A stretch of DNA of 64,000 nt from Nocardia flavorosea NBRC 108225 (GCF_001613385.1 NZ_BDCG01000011.1:59077-123076); one strand, 5' to 3'; shown: positions 9,390 through 19,778, counted from the first letter of the stretch. The notes: generated by a model from the letters alone, not told the origin. Translations and numbers: made by a program.

Positions 9390-11582
9390 ATGATCGTAGG
9401 TGTGAGCGATACGGAAACCGTCAAGCAGCAGCAGGTGCTACCCACTCCGCCTCCGGCCGCCACCCAGATCCTTGCCGACGAGCGAACCCCCCGTTTGCCG
9501 GCCGATCGCTATCTCAACCGGGAATTGAGCTGGCTCGACTTCAATGCCCGTGTCCTGGCGCTGGCCGAGGACAGTTCGCTGCCGCTGCTGGAACGCGCGA
9601 AATTCCTGGCGATCTTCGCCTCGAATCTCGACGAGTTCTATATGGTCCGTGTCGCCGGTCTCAAACGCCGCGCCGAAACCGGGCTTTCGGTGCGCTCGGC
9701 CGACGGTCGCTCCCCCAGTGAGCAGCTCGAGCTGATCGCGGCCCGCACCCAGGATCTCGCCGTCCGTCACGCCGAAGTGTTTCTCACCGAGGTGCTGCCC
9801 GCGCTCACCGCGGAGGGGATCGAGATCATCGACTGGGCCGATCTGGCCGAGCCCGAACGGGAACGGTTGTCCGCGCATTTCCAGGACCAGGTGTTCCCGG
9901 TACTCACTCCCCTGGCCGTGGATCCCGCGCACCCGTTCCCCTACATCAGTGGGCTCAGCCTGAATCTCGCGGTCACCGTCCAGGACCAGTCCACCGGTGG
10001 TGAACATTTCGCTCGGGTGAAGGTGCCCGACAACGTGGACCGGTTCGTTCGGGTCCGCCGCCCCGGATCCGGTCACGGCGTATCGATCGCCGCGTTCCTG
10101 CCGATGGAGGCGCTCATCGCGGCGCATCTGGAACAACTGTTCCCGGGGATGACAGTGGTCGAGCACCATTCGTTCCGGATCACCCGTAACGCCGATTTCG
10201 AGGTCGACGAGGATCGCGACGAGGATCTGCTGCAGGCGCTCGAACGCGAACTGGCCCGGCGCCGCTTCGGTTCTCCCGTACGGCTCGAGGTGTCCGACGA
10301 TATGACCGAGCACATGCTCGACCTGCTCCTGCGTGAACTGGAGGTCGACCCGGGGGACGTCATTCAGGTTCCCGGGCTGCTGGACCTGTCCTGCCTGTGG
10401 CAGGTGTACGGGGTGGACCGCCCGAACCTGAAGGACGCCCCCTACGTGCCCGCGACCCCGCCGGCGTTCGGAGAGCGCGAAACCCCGCGCAATGTTTTCG
10501 CCGCCCTGCGTGAAGGCGATGTTCTCGTGCACCACCCGTACGATTCGTTCTCCACCAGTGTGCAGCGTTTCATCGAACAGGCCGCCGCAGATCCGCAGGT
10601 CCTGGCGATCAAACAAACCCTGTACCGCACCTCCGGCGATTCTCCCATCGTGAACGCGCTCATCGATGCCGCCGAAGCCGGTAAACAGGTGGTGGCGCTG
10701 GTGGAGATCAAGGCCCGCTTCGACGAGCAGGCCAACATCAAATGGGCACGGACGCTGGAACAGGCCGGGGTGCATGTGGTGTACGGCCTGGTCGGGTTGA
10801 AAACACACTGCAAGACCTGCCTGGTGGTGCGCCGGGAGGGCTCGACCATTCGCCGCTACTGCCATATCGGTACCGGTAACTACAATCCCAAGACCGCCCG
10901 CCTGTACGAGGATGTCGGGCTGCTCACCGCGGCCCCCGAGATCGGCGCCGATCTCACCGATCTGTTCAATTCGCTCACCGGCTATTCCAGAAAGGCCGAT
11001 TACCGCAACATCCTGGTTGCCCCGCACGGTATCCGATCCGGGATCATCTCGCGGATCGAACGTGAGATCGAATTGGCCCGCGACGGCGCGCCGGCCCGGA
11101 TTCGCCTCAAGGCCAATGCCCTTGTCGACGAACAGGTCATCGACGCGCTCTACCGCGCCTCACAGGCGGGCGTTCCGGTGCAGATCGTGGTCCGCAGTAT
11201 CTGCGGGTTACGGCCGGGCGTTCCGGGGATGAGCGAGAACATCGACGTGCGGTCGATCCTCGGCCGGGTGCTGGAGCATTCGCGAATTCTCAACTTCGCG
11301 GCGCAGGACGAGTTCTGGATCGGCAGCGCCGATATGATGCATCGGAATCTGGACCGCCGCGTGGAGGTCATGGCGCAGGTGAAGGACCCGAAACTACGGG
11401 AACGGCTGGACGGAATCTTCGAATCGGCATTGCACCCGATGACACGCTGCTGGGTATTGGATGCCGACGGGAATTGGCAATCCAGCCCCGACCGGGCCGG
11501 TACCGGGCCCGACGGTGACGGGATCGAGGTCCGCGACCATCAGGTGGCGCTCATGCGTCTGCGCCGCCCGGATCAGCAGTGA
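9390..11582 (+). CDS. ppk: Polyphosphate kinase 1
   Basis: PPK1 reversibly polymerises the gamma phosphate of ATP into inorganic polyphosphate. The 730-residue protein has all four family domains: the N-terminal [17 protein letters not shown], the head domain, and two phospholipase-D-like C-terminal domains. The autophosphorylated His is in [11 protein letters not shown] and the second conserved His is in [13 protein letters not shown]-site residues around the N-terminal [17 protein letters not shown] are present. A GTG at 9402 is an alternative start. It overlaps mutT1 by GTGA at 11579-11582, so the two are probably one operon. Confidence 0.95.
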   Translation: MIVGVSDTETVKQQQVLPTPPPAATQILADERTPRLPADRYLNRELSWLDFNARVLALAEDSSLPLLERAKFLAIFASNLDEFYMVRVAGLKRRAETGLSVRSADGRSPSEQLELIAARTQDLAVRHAEVFLTEVLPALTAEGIEIIDWADLAEPERERLSAHFQDQVFPVLTPLAVDPAHPFPYISGLSLNLAVTVQDQSTGGEHFARVKVPDNVDRFVRVRRPGSGHGVSIAAFLPMEALIAAHLEQLFPGMTVVEHHSFRITRNADFEVDEDRDEDLLQALERELARRRFGSPVRLEVSDDMTEHMLDLLLRELEVDPGDVIQVPGLLDLSCLWQVYGVDRPNLKDAPYVPATPPAFGERETPRNVFAALREGDVLVHHPYDSFSTSVQRFIEQAAADPQVLAIKQTLYRTSGDSPIVNALIDAAEAGKQVVALVEIKARFDEQANIKWARTLEQAGVHVVYGLVGLKTHCKTCLVVRREGSTIRRYCHIGTGNYNPKTARLYEDVGLLTAAPEIGADLTDLFNSLTGYSRKADYRNILVAPHGIRSGIISRIEREIELARDGAPARIRLKANALVDEQVIDALYRASQAGVPVQIVVRSICGLRPGVPGMSENIDVRSILGRVLEHSRILNFAAQDEFWIGSADMMHRNLDRRVEVMAQVKDPKLRERLDGIFESALHPMTRCWVLDADGNWQSSPDRAGTGPDGDGIEVRDHQVALMRLRRPDQQ

Positions 11583-12553
11583 ACTCAGTGGGCACCACGC
11601 ATACACCCCCGGCCTATCCGGATCCACGGACCACAGCCAATATTCATGCCGCCGGCACCGTGCTGTGGCGTCATGCGCCCGATTCGGGCGGCCGGATGGA
11701 GATCGCCGTGATCCGCCGGCCCAAATACGACGACTGGTCGTTGCCGAAGGGAAAACTCGATCCCGGGGAAACGCCTGTGCTGGCCGCGGTCCGCGAAACC
11801 GAAGAGGAAACGGGGCTGCGGCCCCGGCTGGGCCGCTATCTGGGCAAGGTCACCTATCCGATTCCTGGACATCGCAGGCTCAAACGGGTCGACTATTGGG
11901 CGGCCGAGGTGACCGGCGGAGCATTCACGGCGAACAACGAGGTCGACGAACTCACCTGGTGCCCGCTGGAGACGGTGATGTCGGCGCTGTCGTATCCGAT
12001 GGATCGCCAGATCGTCCGGGCGTTCACCCGGTTACCGGCCGATACGCGCACCGCACTGGTGGTCCGGCATGCCAAGGCCGGTCGCCGCGACCGGTTCCGC
12101 GGCCCGGACGAGCAACGGCCGCTCGAAACGGCCGGATATCAGCAGGCGCTCGCGCTGGTGCCGAATCTGCTGGCATTCGGTGCCGCGGAAATCTATTCCG
12201 CCGAACCGCTCCGCTGCGTGCAGACCGTGACGCCGCTGGCCGAGGATCTGGGAGTCGAGGTGGCGGTGGATCCGCTGCTCGGTGATATCGGATATGCCGC
12301 TGATACCGAGAAGGCGCGGGAACATATCCGGTCGCTGGCCCTGTCCGCCCGGGCTGTGCCCGTACTGTGCAGTCAGGGCGACACCGTTCCGGATCTTGTC
12401 CGGTGGTGGGCGGAACGGGACGGAATGCGATTGTCACCCGCCCGGACCCGGAAAGGGTCGGTGTGGGTGTTGTCTTTCGCGGGCGACCGTTTGGTCGCCG
12501 CCGATCATCTCGACCGATCGCTATCGGTCGATACCGCGCCGGCGACCGGGTAG
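11579..12553 (+). CDS. mutT1: Nudix hydrolase fused to histidine phosphatase (MutT1)
   Basis: The two-domain MutT1 type of actinobacteria, known to hydrolyse 8-oxo-(d)GTP and diadenosine polyphosphates and so protect DNA from oxidised nucleotides. The N-terminal Nudix domain carries the complete box [20 protein letters not shown] (about residues 58-80). The C-terminal domain has the histidine-phosphatase motif VVRHAKAG (about residue 160) and [11 protein letters not shown], but this RHAKAG form differs from the classic RHG. The GTG at 11579 overlaps the ppk stop; a second GTG at 11588 is possible. 324 residues, close to mycobacterial MutT1. Confidence 0.93.
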   Translation: MNSVGTTHTPPAYPDPRTTANIHAAGTVLWRHAPDSGGRMEIAVIRRPKYDDWSLPKGKLDPGETPVLAAVRETEEETGLRPRLGRYLGKVTYPIPGHRRLKRVDYWAAEVTGGAFTANNEVDELTWCPLETVMSALSYPMDRQIVRAFTRLPADTRTALVVRHAKAGRRDRFRGPDEQRPLETAGYQQALALVPNLLAFGAAEIYSAEPLRCVQTVTPLAEDLGVEVAVDPLLGDIGYAADTEKAREHIRSLALSARAVPVLCSQGDTVPDLVRWWAERDGMRLSPARTRKGSVWVLSFAGDRLVAADHLDRSLSVDTAPATG

Positions 12554-12586
12554 AGCCGAACACTCACCGGCCGTGGAAACGGTCAC

Positions 12587-12609
12587 GCCCCCGGGGATCG
12601 CCCGGGGGC
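12587..12609. terminator. Hairpin between convergent mutT1 and hupB
   Basis: A perfect 9-bp stem (GCCCCCGGG with CCCGGGGGC) closed by a 5-base loop, in the gap between the ends of mutT1 and hupB. It lacks a strong T-run on either side, as is usual in actinobacteria, and could act in both directions. Confidence 0.65.
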
Positions 12610-12743
12610 TGGTCCGTCCGGCGTTTCGGTTGTGAGGGTCGCGAGCCGGCGAGCCGAGATGCGGCACGCTGTGCTCGTCGACGAGCACCGTTCGCGGGTC
12701 GGAAAGCCGTCGGGGATTTCCGCGGCATCCGCGGCTGGGCGAA

Positions 12744-13376
12744 TCAGCGCTTCTTTGCAGCCTTCTTCGCCGGAGTCCGCTTTGCGGTGGTCGCCTTCTT
12801 GGTCGCCGGGGTCTTCTTGGCGGTGGCCTTGGCCGTGGTCTTCTTCGCCGTGGCCTTGGCCGGGGTCTTCTTGGCGACGGTCTTACGTGCCGCCGTCTTG
12901 GTGGCCGCCTTCTTCGCGGCGGTGCTCTTGGCCGGCGCCTTGGTGGCGGTCTTACGTGCCGTGGTTTTGGCGGGCGCCTTGGTGGCCGACTTCTTGGCGG
13001 TGGTTTTCTTCGCCGTGGTCTTCTTGGCCGTGGATTTCTTGGCCGCCACAGGAGCATTGACACCGCGTTTGACCGCCGGGCCGGTGGCCGCGAGCTTCTG
13101 TTTACCCGCGATTACCGCCTTGAACTGGGCACCGGGCCGGAAGGCCGGCACCGAAGTGGGTTTCACCTTGACGGTTTCCCCGGTGCGCGGATTCCGTGCG
13201 ACGCGCGCCGCACGCTTCCGCTGTTCGAACACACCGAATCCGGTGATGGTGACGCTCTGTCCTTTGTGTACCGCACGCACGATGGTGTCGACCACATGCT
13301 CGACTGCCGCGGTGGCCGTGCGCCTGTCAGTACCCAACTTTTCGGTCAGAACGTCGATCAGTTCCGCCTTGTTCAT
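12744..13376 (-). CDS. hupB: DNA-binding protein HU with lysine-rich tail
   Basis: The actinobacterial nucleoid protein HupB (HU/Hlp). Residues 1 to about 90 are the HU fold: [15 protein letters not shown], then [17 protein letters not shown] and [12 protein letters not shown], the DNA-embracing arm. Residues about 105-210 are a eukaryote-histone-H1-like tail of repeated KKTA/AKKT/PAK units that binds and bends DNA and is heavily modified in mycobacteria. The tail's repeats make the DNA here strongly biased and repetitive (lysine codons AAG). The neighbours leuD and mutT1 match M. tuberculosis order. Confidence 0.95.
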   Translation of the reverse strand: MNKAELIDVLTEKLGTDRRTATAAVEHVVDTIVRAVHKGQSVTITGFGVFEQRKRAARVARNPRTGETVKVKPTSVPAFRPGAQFKAVIAGKQKLAATGPAVKRGVNAPVAAKKSTAKKTTAKKTTAKKSATKAPAKTTARKTATKAPAKSTAAKKAATKTAARKTVAKKTPAKATAKKTTAKATAKKTPATKKATTAKRTPAKKAAKKR

Positions 13377-13532
13377 TGAATCCTCCGCAGACTAATGGCC
13401 CGTCGTCGGACCGACTAGGTACCACGGTAAACCCACAATGGGCAAGAGTCTATGTGCCACGCCAAAATTCATGTGGCCTAGCACACGCACAGCTACCGCC
13501 TCATCCGAGCCCCCACTAAGAGGCCGAGAACA

Positions 13533-14141
13533 TTACGCCTGCGAAATAGGTTCGGGAAGGGTCTTTGGTTTCCAACCCGGCCTTGCCTTTTCGAACTCCG
13601 CGATCACATCGCTACGCCGCAGGGTCAGGCCGATGTCATCCAATCCTTCCAACAGGCGCCACCTCGTGTAGTCGTCAATATCGAACGGCAACACGACGGT
13701 TCCTGCGGTCACCGTGCGTGCCTGGAGGTCGACAACCAATTCCAGTCCGGGCTGTTCCTCGAGCAACTTCCAGAGCATTTCGACATCATTCTGTGACATT
13801 CGCGCGGCCAGTAGACCGCCCTTGCCCGCATTACCGCGGAAGATGTCGGCGAAACGTGAAGAGATAACTACCCGAAAGCCGTAGTCCATGAGTGCCCAGA
13901 CTGCGTGCTCACGCGACGATCCGGTGCCGAAATCCGGTCCGGCCACGAGTACGGAGCCGCGGGAGTACGGTTCGGTGTTCAGAATGAAGTCCTTGTCACC
14001 CCGCCATGCAGCGAACAAGCCGTCTTCGAATCCTGTTCGAGTCACGCGCTTCAGATAGACGGCCGGGATGATCTGATCGGTGTCCACATTGGACCGGCGC
14101 AGCGGAACGCCGATCCCCTTGTGCACGGTGAAGGCTTCCAT
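13533..14141 (-). CDS. leuD: 3-isopropylmalate dehydratase small subunit
   Basis: LeuD is the swivel-domain subunit that joins LeuC to isomerise 2-isopropylmalate to 3-isopropylmalate in leucine synthesis. The 202-residue protein starts with [27 protein letters not shown] and contains the family motif [17 protein letters not shown], which contacts substrate. It ends with [12 protein letters not shown], typical of actinobacterial LeuD. It follows leuC on the same strand with a 55-bp gap, so the two are co-transcribed. Confidence 0.95.
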   Translation of the reverse strand: MEAFTVHKGIGVPLRRSNVDTDQIIPAVYLKRVTRTGFEDGLFAAWRGDKDFILNTEPYSRGSVLVAGPDFGTGSSREHAVWALMDYGFRVVISSRFADIFRGNAGKGGLLAARMSQNDVEMLWKLLEEQPGLELVVDLQARTVTAGTVVLPFDIDDYTRWRLLEGLDDIGLTLRRSDVIAEFEKARPGWKPKTLPEPISQA

Positions 14142-14196
14142 CGTATTTCTCCTGTTTCGGGCTTGATCGTAGGTTTTCCGAATGCGGCGCAGCGGC

Positions 14197-15612
14197 TCAG
14201 TTCAGATCGGCGGGCGCCGACAACCGGCCGCGCACCGCAGTGGCCGCGGCGACCAGCGGTGACACCAAATGAGTGCGGCCGCCTTTGCCCTGCCGTCCCT
14301 CGAAATTCCGGTTGGAGGTGGAGGCGCAACGCTGGCCGGGTTCGAGCTGATCGGGGTTCATTCCCAGGCACATCGAGCATCCGGCCTGGCGCCATTCGGC
14401 TCCGGCGGCGGTGAACACCTCCCCGAGCCCCTCGGCCTCGGCCTGTTCGCGTACCCGCATCGACCCGGGTACCACCAGCATTCGCACCCCGTCGGCGACC
14501 TTGCGGCCCTTCAGGACCCCGGCCACGGCCCGCAGATCCTCGATCCGGCCGTTGGTGCACGAGCCGACGAACACGGTATCCACCGCGACCTCACGCAGCG
14601 GCATACCCGGGGTCAAATCCATGTATCGCAGCGCTTTCTCCGCCGACTCGCGGGCGCTTTCGTCGGCGATCTGCGCCGGATCCGGCACATTTGCGCCGAG
14701 CGGCAAACCTTGTCCCGGGTTGGTCCCCCAGGTGACGAACGGTGTCAGTGCGCTCGCGTCGATATGCACTTCCCGGTCGAAAACGGCATCCTCGTCGGTC
14801 TTCAGCGCTTCCCACGCCTGCACCGCGGCATCCCAGTCGGTGCCCTGCGGCGCATGCGGCCGGCCTTTCAGGAACTCGTAGGTCGTTTCGTCCGGGGCGA
14901 TCATCCCCGCCCGCGCTCCGGCCTCGATGGACATATTGCAGATCGTCATCCGCGCTTCCATCGACATTTTCCTGATGGCCTCACCGCGGTACTCGAGCAC
15001 ATATCCCTGCCCGCCGCCGGTGCCGATTTCGGCGATCACCGCCAGAATGAGGTCTTTGCTGGTGACGCCCGGCGGCAGTTCCCCGTCGACGGTGATCGCC
15101 ATTGTCTTGAACGGCCGCAGCGACAGCGTCTGCGTGGCCAGGACGTGTTCGACCTCACTTGTCCCGATTCCCATGGCGAGCGCGCCGAACGCGCCGTGGG
15201 TGGAGGTATGGCTGTCCCCGCACACCACGGTCGTCCCCGGCTGGGTCAGGCCCAGCTGCGGGCCGACCACATGCACGATCCCTTGTTCGCGATCGCCCAT
15301 CGGGTGCAGCCGGACGCCGAATTCGGCGCAGTTACGCCGCAGCGTCTCCACCTGGAGACGCGAAATGGGATCGGCAATCGGTTTATCGATATCGGCAGTG
15401 GGAACGTTGTGGTCCTCGGTGGCGATGGTGAGATCGGGCCGGCGCACCGGCCGCCCCGCCGCCCGCAGGCCGTCGAACGCCTGCGGACTGGTGACCTCGT
15501 GCACCAGATGCAGATCGATATAGATCAGATCGGGTTCACGGGCCTCGCCGTCGCCTTCCCCGCGGGCGACGACATGCTGTTCCCATACTTTTTCGGCCAG
15601 CGTACGTGGCAT
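14197..15612 (-). CDS. leuC: 3-isopropylmalate dehydratase large subunit
   Basis: LeuC holds the [4Fe-4S] cluster of isopropylmalate isomerase. Cluster ligands are visible in [14 protein letters not shown] and [13 protein letters not shown], and substrate-binding residues in [22 protein letters not shown] prefer the ATG at 15612 ([13 protein letters not shown], 471 residues), which has AAAGGTGA about 9 bases upstream, over the GTG at 15624. The gene is divergent from ltbR, whose product represses leuCD in Corynebacterium, so the shared intergenic region probably carries its operator. Confidence 0.95.
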   Translation of the reverse strand: MPRTLAEKVWEQHVVARGEGDGEAREPDLIYIDLHLVHEVTSPQAFDGLRAAGRPVRRPDLTIATEDHNVPTADIDKPIADPISRLQVETLRRNCAEFGVRLHPMGDREQGIVHVVGPQLGLTQPGTTVVCGDSHTSTHGAFGALAMGIGTSEVEHVLATQTLSLRPFKTMAITVDGELPPGVTSKDLILAVIAEIGTGGGQGYVLEYRGEAIRKMSMEARMTICNMSIEAGARAGMIAPDETTYEFLKGRPHAPQGTDWDAAVQAWEALKTDEDAVFDREVHIDASALTPFVTWGTNPGQGLPLGANVPDPAQIADESARESAEKALRYMDLTPGMPLREVAVDTVFVGSCTNGRIEDLRAVAGVLKGRKVADGVRMLVVPGSMRVREQAEAEGLGEVFTAAGAEWRQAGCSMCLGMNPDQLEPGQRCASTSNRNFEGRQGKGGRTHLVSPLVAAATAVRGRLSAPADLN

Positions 15613-15743
15613 TGTTGCGATCACCTTTCGGGCCGGGCATCCGCCCGGGTGACCCGCGGCGAATACGCGCTAGCTGGAATATCGCGACCCCATCCCGCGA
15701 TCCACCTGGGCTGTTCGTGATGGCATCTCAGAATGCAGGACGC

Positions 15744-15756
15744 TAATATCGTTGTA
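15744..15756 (+). promoter_or_regulatory. Candidate -10 box giving a leaderless ltbR mRNA
   Basis: The hexamer TAATAT (15744-15749) lies 6 bases before the ATG at 15756. With usual -10 spacing, transcription would start at or next to the A of the ATG, giving a leaderless message. No Shine-Dalgarno sequence is visible. Leaderless starts are common in mycobacteria. The -35 region is not clear. Confidence 0.45.
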
Positions 15757-16457
15757 TGAGACAGCATAGCGGTATCGGCGTCCTGGACAAAGCGGTGGCA
15801 GTGCTGTATGCGGTCGCCGAACAGCCCTGCGGTCTCAACGAGTTGTGCGAACGCACCGGTCTCCCCCGGGCCACCGCCCACCGCCTCGCCGTCGGACTGG
15901 AAACCCATCGCCTGCTGGCCCGTAACGGCGACGGCGCCTGGCGCCCCGGCCCCGCCCTCGGGGAACTCGCCGCCGGCGCTGCCGATCCGCTGCTCGAAGC
16001 CGCGAGTTCGATCCTGCCCCGGCTCCGCGAGATCACCGGCGAAAGCGTGCAACTGTACTGCCGCGACGGCAACCAGCGGGTCTGCGTTGCCGCCCTGGAA
16101 CCACCCGCCGGATTACGCGATACCGTGCCCATCGGCTCCCGCCTGCCGCTCACCGCCGGTTCGGCCGCGAAGGTCCTCGTCGCCTGGGCGGAGCCCGACC
16201 TGCAGCGCAGTGTGCTCGCCGAGGCCATGTACAACGAACGCACTCTCGCCGATGTCCGTAAAAGGGGTTGGGCGCAGAGCGCCGGCGAACGCGCGGCCGG
16301 GGTCGCGAGTATCTCGGCACCCGTACGGGATCAACAGGGCGCAGTGGTCGCCGCCATCTCGGTCTCCGGCCCGATCGACCGGATGGGCCGCCGCCCCGGG
16401 GCCCGCTGGGCCGCCGATCTCGTCGCGGCCGCCGATGCCCTGCACCGCCGACTCTGA
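15756..16457 (+). CDS. ltbR: IclR family regulator of leucine genes (LtbR-like)
   Basis: An IclR-type transcriptional regulator of 233 residues. It has an N-terminal winged helix (GIGVLDKAVAVLYAVAEQP, then LCERTGLPRATAHRLAVGLE as the recognition segment) and a C-terminal effector domain (VPIGSRLPLTAGSAAKVLVAW, GVASISAPVRDQQGAVVAAI). Divergence from leuCD and homology of place with Rv2989 and corynebacterial LtbR, which represses leuB, leuCD and trp genes, suggest the same role. The start is probably leaderless. The symbol is by position and family; I cannot see the operator with certainty. Confidence 0.85.
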   Translation: MRQHSGIGVLDKAVAVLYAVAEQPCGLNELCERTGLPRATAHRLAVGLETHRLLARNGDGAWRPGPALGELAAGAADPLLEAASSILPRLREITGESVQLYCRDGNQRVCVAALEPPAGLRDTVPIGSRLPLTAGSAAKVLVAWAEPDLQRSVLAEAMYNERTLADVRKRGWAQSAGERAAGVASISAPVRDQQGAVVAAISVSGPIDRMGRRPGARWAADLVAAADALHRRL

Positions 16458-16491
16458 GCGGTGGGCACCCGCCGTAACTTATGGTGACCTC

Positions 16492-17019
16492 ATGGGAGTG
16501 AACCAACGGTCACAGATCGTGATGACCGACGCCGAGATCACCGATTTCCTCACCCGCAGCCGCGTGGCCACCCTGGCCACCCTCGGCGGGGACGGAAAAC
16601 CGCACCTCACCGCCATGTGGTACGCACTGATCGCCGATCCCGGCCGTCCCGATGCCGTCCCCGAGCTGTGGTTCGAGACCAAAGGCAAATCCCAGAAGGC
16701 CGTCAACCTGCGCCGCAACCCCACCATCACCTGCATGGTCGAGGCCGGCCAGACCTACGACACCCTACGCGGGGTCTCCATCGAGGGCCACGCCGAAGTA
16801 ATCGACGACCCCGAGAAGTTGTTCGCCGTCGGCGTCAGCGTCTGGGAGCGCTACACCGGCCCCTACACCGACGATATGCGCCAGTACGTCGAAGGAATGC
16901 TGAACAAGCGTGTCGCGGTCCGCGTGGTCCCCGAACGTATCCGCAGCTGGGACCACCGCAAACTCGGCCTACCCGAAATGCCCCTCGGCGGCTCCACCGC
17001 GGGCGCCCTCGACGATTGA
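16492..17019 (+). CDS. Split-barrel FMN/F420-binding flavoprotein (Rv2991-like)
   Basis: A 175-residue protein of the pyridoxamine-5'-phosphate-oxidase-like split-barrel group, which binds FMN or coenzyme F420. Visible are FLTRSRVATLATLGGDGKPHLTAMWY at the start, KGKSQKAVNLRRNPTITCMVE in the middle and a C-terminal VRVVPERIRSWDHRKLG. It matches Rv2991 by position (IclR upstream, gltX beyond). The ATG at 16492 was chosen because the longer frame upstream is antisense or out of frame with ltbR. The natural substrate is unknown; an F420-dependent reductase is one option. Confidence 0.85.
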   Translation: MGVNQRSQIVMTDAEITDFLTRSRVATLATLGGDGKPHLTAMWYALIADPGRPDAVPELWFETKGKSQKAVNLRRNPTITCMVEAGQTYDTLRGVSIEGHAEVIDDPEKLFAVGVSVWERYTGPYTDDMRQYVEGMLNKRVAVRVVPERIRSWDHRKLGLPEMPLGGSTAGALDD

Positions 17020-17100
17020 GACCAGTGCCCGGGTGGTGCAGATCACCCGGGCGACGCGCGATACACCCACAACCATCCGTCATGCAGTCACCATGGGCGG

Positions 17101-17847
17101 ATGGAGAGAGAATCCGGTTGTGCAGGCGAGACCGCTCCTGGCCGGATCGTTCTCCTCAACGGCGTCTCGGGCTCGGGAAAATCCAGCCTCGCGCACAGGC
17201 TTCTGGCCGACCTCGACCGGCCCTTCTTCCACATGAGCGTCGATATGTTCGGCGCCATGCGCTCGGAATCCCGGACCCACGAACTCGATCCGAGCGCCCT
17301 CGCCGCGGCCCTCCACAGGACCCGCGCCGGATTCCACCGCGCCGTCGCCGGTATGGCCCGGGCAGGTAACGACATCATCATGGACCACGTCCTGAGCGAG
17401 CCCTGGCGACTATCCGACTGCTTGGCCGTGATGACCGGCATAGACGTCGTTTTCGTCGGCGTCCACTGCCCGCCGGGCGAACTCCGGCGCCGCGAACGCC
17501 GCCGCCCCGACCGGCCGCCGGGTACAGCGGCACGGCAGCTGGTTTCGGTCCACACCCACGGAATCTACGATCTGGAGGTCGATACCGGGACCGCCTCCCT
17601 CGAGGAATGCTCGGCCGGGATCAAGGCCTTCCTGGACCGTCCCCCGGCCGATCGCGCCTTCGACCGTCGCAGCCGGTCGCTGACCTGTCCGCCCGGTCGG
17701 GCGGGGTCGGGAGATATTCGTATCGACGGGTTTCGATGTCGCCTCCGGTGCAAGGATCGGTGTGCTCATCGGGAGTCTGCCGCCAGTGCAGTGGCCAGGT
17801 CGTCGAGCCGGCCGAAGGCACGGGCAAAGCCCACGTGGTCGGTGTAG
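17101..17847 (+). CDS. Chloramphenicol phosphotransferase-like kinase
   Basis: A P-loop kinase of the chloramphenicol 3-O-phosphotransferase group. The Walker A is complete (LLNGVSGSGKSSLAHRL, about residues 18-34), followed by HMSVDMF and DIIMDHVLSEPWRL, both characteristic of the family. Recognisable sequence ends near residue 187 (ECSAGIKAFLDRP); the last 60 residues are basic and shadow-like and run antisense into the next gene. Natural members are about 180 residues, so the stop was probably lost by mutation. Function may be drug inactivation or a house-keeping kinase. Confidence 0.75.
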   Translation: MERESGCAGETAPGRIVLLNGVSGSGKSSLAHRLLADLDRPFFHMSVDMFGAMRSESRTHELDPSALAAALHRTRAGFHRAVAGMARAGNDIIMDHVLSEPWRLSDCLAVMTGIDVVFVGVHCPPGELRRRERRRPDRPPGTAARQLVSVHTHGIYDLEVDTGTASLEECSAGIKAFLDRPPADRAFDRRSRSLTCPPGRAGSGDIRIDGFRCRLRCKDRCAHRESAASAVARSSSRPKARAKPTWSV

Positions 17848-18246
17848 TCGCGGGACTCGACGATGAGACCGTCACGTACCCGCGCCACGAAGATGCACGG
17901 GATCGAGAAGGGGCGCCCGTTCGCCGAACCGACATAGCTGAATTCGTAGACCACGACCTCCGGGTCGGCGGTTTCGTGGACCTGCCCCCGTGCCTCGAAA
18001 CGCTCAACTCCTGTTGTCCGCGCCGGCCCCTCGGCGAAGTGGCTCCGCAACTGGAAACGGGTGCGCAAACGGTGTGTCACCGAGTGGGGCGAGGGGATGC
18101 CGCACATCGGTTTGTTCGGCGTACAGGCCGGCAAGGTGATCCAGTTGCGCCTGTTTCTCCTGCTCGGTGAGGTTCCCGGAGACCAAGCGGGTGACCCCTG
18201 CAGCGACGGCGCGAACTCCATCTGCCGGCGTGGACGGCTGTGGCAT
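17766..18246 (-). pseudogene. SnoaL/NTF2-like protein, frameshifted
   Basis: A nuclear-transport-factor-2-like (SnoaL) small enzyme or binding protein, split over two frames. The N-terminal part reads from 18246 (MPQPSTPADGVRAVAAG, then LAGLYAEQTDVRHPLAPLG); the C-terminal part continues in another frame (LRTRFQLRSHFAEGPARTTG, ending ALAADSR at 17766). The frames join if one A is removed from the AAA at 18067-18069, so a single-base insertion explains it. It lies divergent to a TetR gene that is also frameshifted. It overlaps the 3' end of the kinase gene by 82 bp. Confidence 0.8.
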
Positions 18247-18322
18247 GGCATTCCCTGAATTAATCGGAGTCTGGACTTCGGTTAACGTCGGCTACCGACA
18301 GCGGAAACGGAAGGGGCCCTGA

Positions 18323-18864
18323 ATGCGCCAGGACGCGCGGGAGAACCGGGAACGGATCCTGGCCGCGGCCGAGAAGGTGTTCGGCGCGCACGGTGGTGCT
18401 GGATCGACCGAGGAGGTGGACCGGCGGGCCGGTGTCGGCATCGCCACGGTCTTTCGCCACTTCGCTACAAAGGAAGATTTGATCGAGGCGGCACTGCTGC
18501 GCATCTCGATCAGCTCACCGAACGCGCCGAAGCGCTCACCCTCGACACAGACCGGTCCGTGGCGTGGCAGACCCTACTGCGGACCATGATCGAAACGGGC
18601 GCCACGAAGCTGATATCGGCCTCGGCACTGGACGACCACGGGAGGCTTCCCCGCAGCGTCGCCACCGCATCGAACCGGCTGAAGGCCGCGGTCGCCGCGG
18701 TCCTCCTGCAGGCGCAAGCGGCCGGCATGGTGCGCCCTTCGGTCACGGTCGAGGAGGTTCACCTGCTCATCCGCGGCCTGGCACAAGCGACGGCCACGAT
18801 GCCGGTACAGCCCGCTACCTTGGAACGCGCCATCGCCGTCGTACCCACCGGGCTATCGCGCTGA
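18323..18864 (+). pseudogene. TetR family regulator, frameshifted
   Basis: A TetR regulator in two frames. The DNA-binding domain reads from 18323 (RENRERILAAAEKVFGAHG, VGIATVFRHFATKEDLIEAAL) and then fails. The ligand-binding part continues one frame over (HLDQLTERAEALTLDTDRSV, then AWQTLLRTMIETGATKLISA) to the stop at 18864. Loss of one base near 18498-18502 joins them. It is divergent from the SnoaL gene with a 76-bp gap, the usual arrangement for a repressor and its target. Confidence 0.8.
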
Positions 18865-19194
18865 CAGTGACCTGTGCAGCCGATCCACCGAACACACGAG
18901 CCGAGACCGAATCCCCCGACAGGAACGGCAACGGCACCCAAGCGACTGACCCGAGGAACCACCGACCGAACCGGCACATCCCCCGCTCACCGACCACGAA
19001 ACCTTTCCGGACTCCACCAACCGCAAAGGGGTCCAGGGGCGCAGCCCCGGCAAGACCTTCGTAGGAATCCCTCCACGGAGGGGGGCCAGGGGGCGCCGAG
19101 CCCGCCTGGTCGGGGTGCGGGGAATGAACCCCCGCAGAACATCGCGAATCAGCAAAGGCTCACGCTCTCCATGAGCATGAGCCTGCCAGCTGAG
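18865..19194. other. Intergenic region with GC-rich repeats
   Basis: This 330-bp stretch lies between the TetR remnant and tRNA-Glu. It contains G-rich and C-rich stretches of the kind seen in actinobacterial intergenic repeats (GGGGTCCAGGGGCGCAGCCC near 19030 and a similar GGGCCAGGGGGCG near 19083). They may form hairpins that end transcription of the tRNAs. No gene is seen. Confidence 0.4.
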
Positions 19195-19267
19195 TAGCCC
19201 CGACGGGATTTGAACCCGCGCTACCGCCTTGAGAGGGCGGCGTCCTAGGCCGCTAGACGACGGGGCC
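19195..19267 (-). tRNA. tRNA-Glu (CTC)
   Basis: A 73-nt cloverleaf on the minus strand. The acceptor stem GGCCCCG pairs with CGGGGCT, and the anticodon stem CCGCC/GGCGG encloses the loop CTCTCAA with anticodon CTC. The T arm contains GGTTCAAATCC and the discriminator base is A. No CCA is encoded. It is the last element of a leftward series gltX, tRNA-Gln, tRNA-Glu. Confidence 0.95.
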
Positions 19268-19415
19268 AGGACTTTTGATCGACTCCTGGCTGGAGCGGAT
19301 CGTGGATCTTTCGATCCGAAGCTCGATCAGCGTAACCGACCGGGCGGCGGCGACCAAATCGCCTGGATATTCGTTCCGCACCGCATCTGGAAGATGTAGT
19401 AGAGACCGATCTCCG

Positions 19416-19487
19416 CTGGGGTACCAGGACTCGAACCTAGAATGGCTGAACCAGAATCAGCTGTGTTGCCAATTACACCATACCCCA
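19416..19487 (-). tRNA. tRNA-Gln (CTG)
   Basis: A 72-nt cloverleaf on the minus strand. The acceptor stem TGGGGTA pairs with TACCCCA, and the anticodon stem GCTGA/TCAGC encloses loop TTCTGGT with anticodon CTG. The T arm contains GGTTCGAGTCC and the discriminator base is G. No CCA is encoded. In actinobacteria without GlnRS this tRNA is first charged with Glu by GltX and then amidated by GatCAB. Confidence 0.95.
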
Positions 19488-19778
19488 ATGACCTGGGCTT
19501 TCGGGTTCGTCGCTGGCTGCGGCGGCACCGTCGTTCCGGCCGAGAAAGAGAGTACCAAACTGTGCGGGTGAAACTACAAATCGCCTGGTCAGATCGGGGT
19601 TGTTCGGGCTGTTTCACGGTTCGTCTCGGTATGGGCACCGGTCGCGCCCACCAGGCTCACCCTCCGCCCCGGGCAGCGTCCAGGGCCCGCGGATGGTGTC
19701 TGGCTGAAGGTTCCGGGCCGGGTATCGAGTAACCGGTGGGCGGGCCCGCGACATGATGGCCGGGCCCGCCGGGCAGGG

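Noticed and set aside
9438..11027. A 529-residue minus frame inside ppk
   Set aside because: Antisense to a clearly real PPK1; no family signature.
12744..13060. Repeats in hupB as a possible CRISPR-like array
   Set aside because: They are in-frame codon repeats of the lysine-rich tail with no regular spacers.
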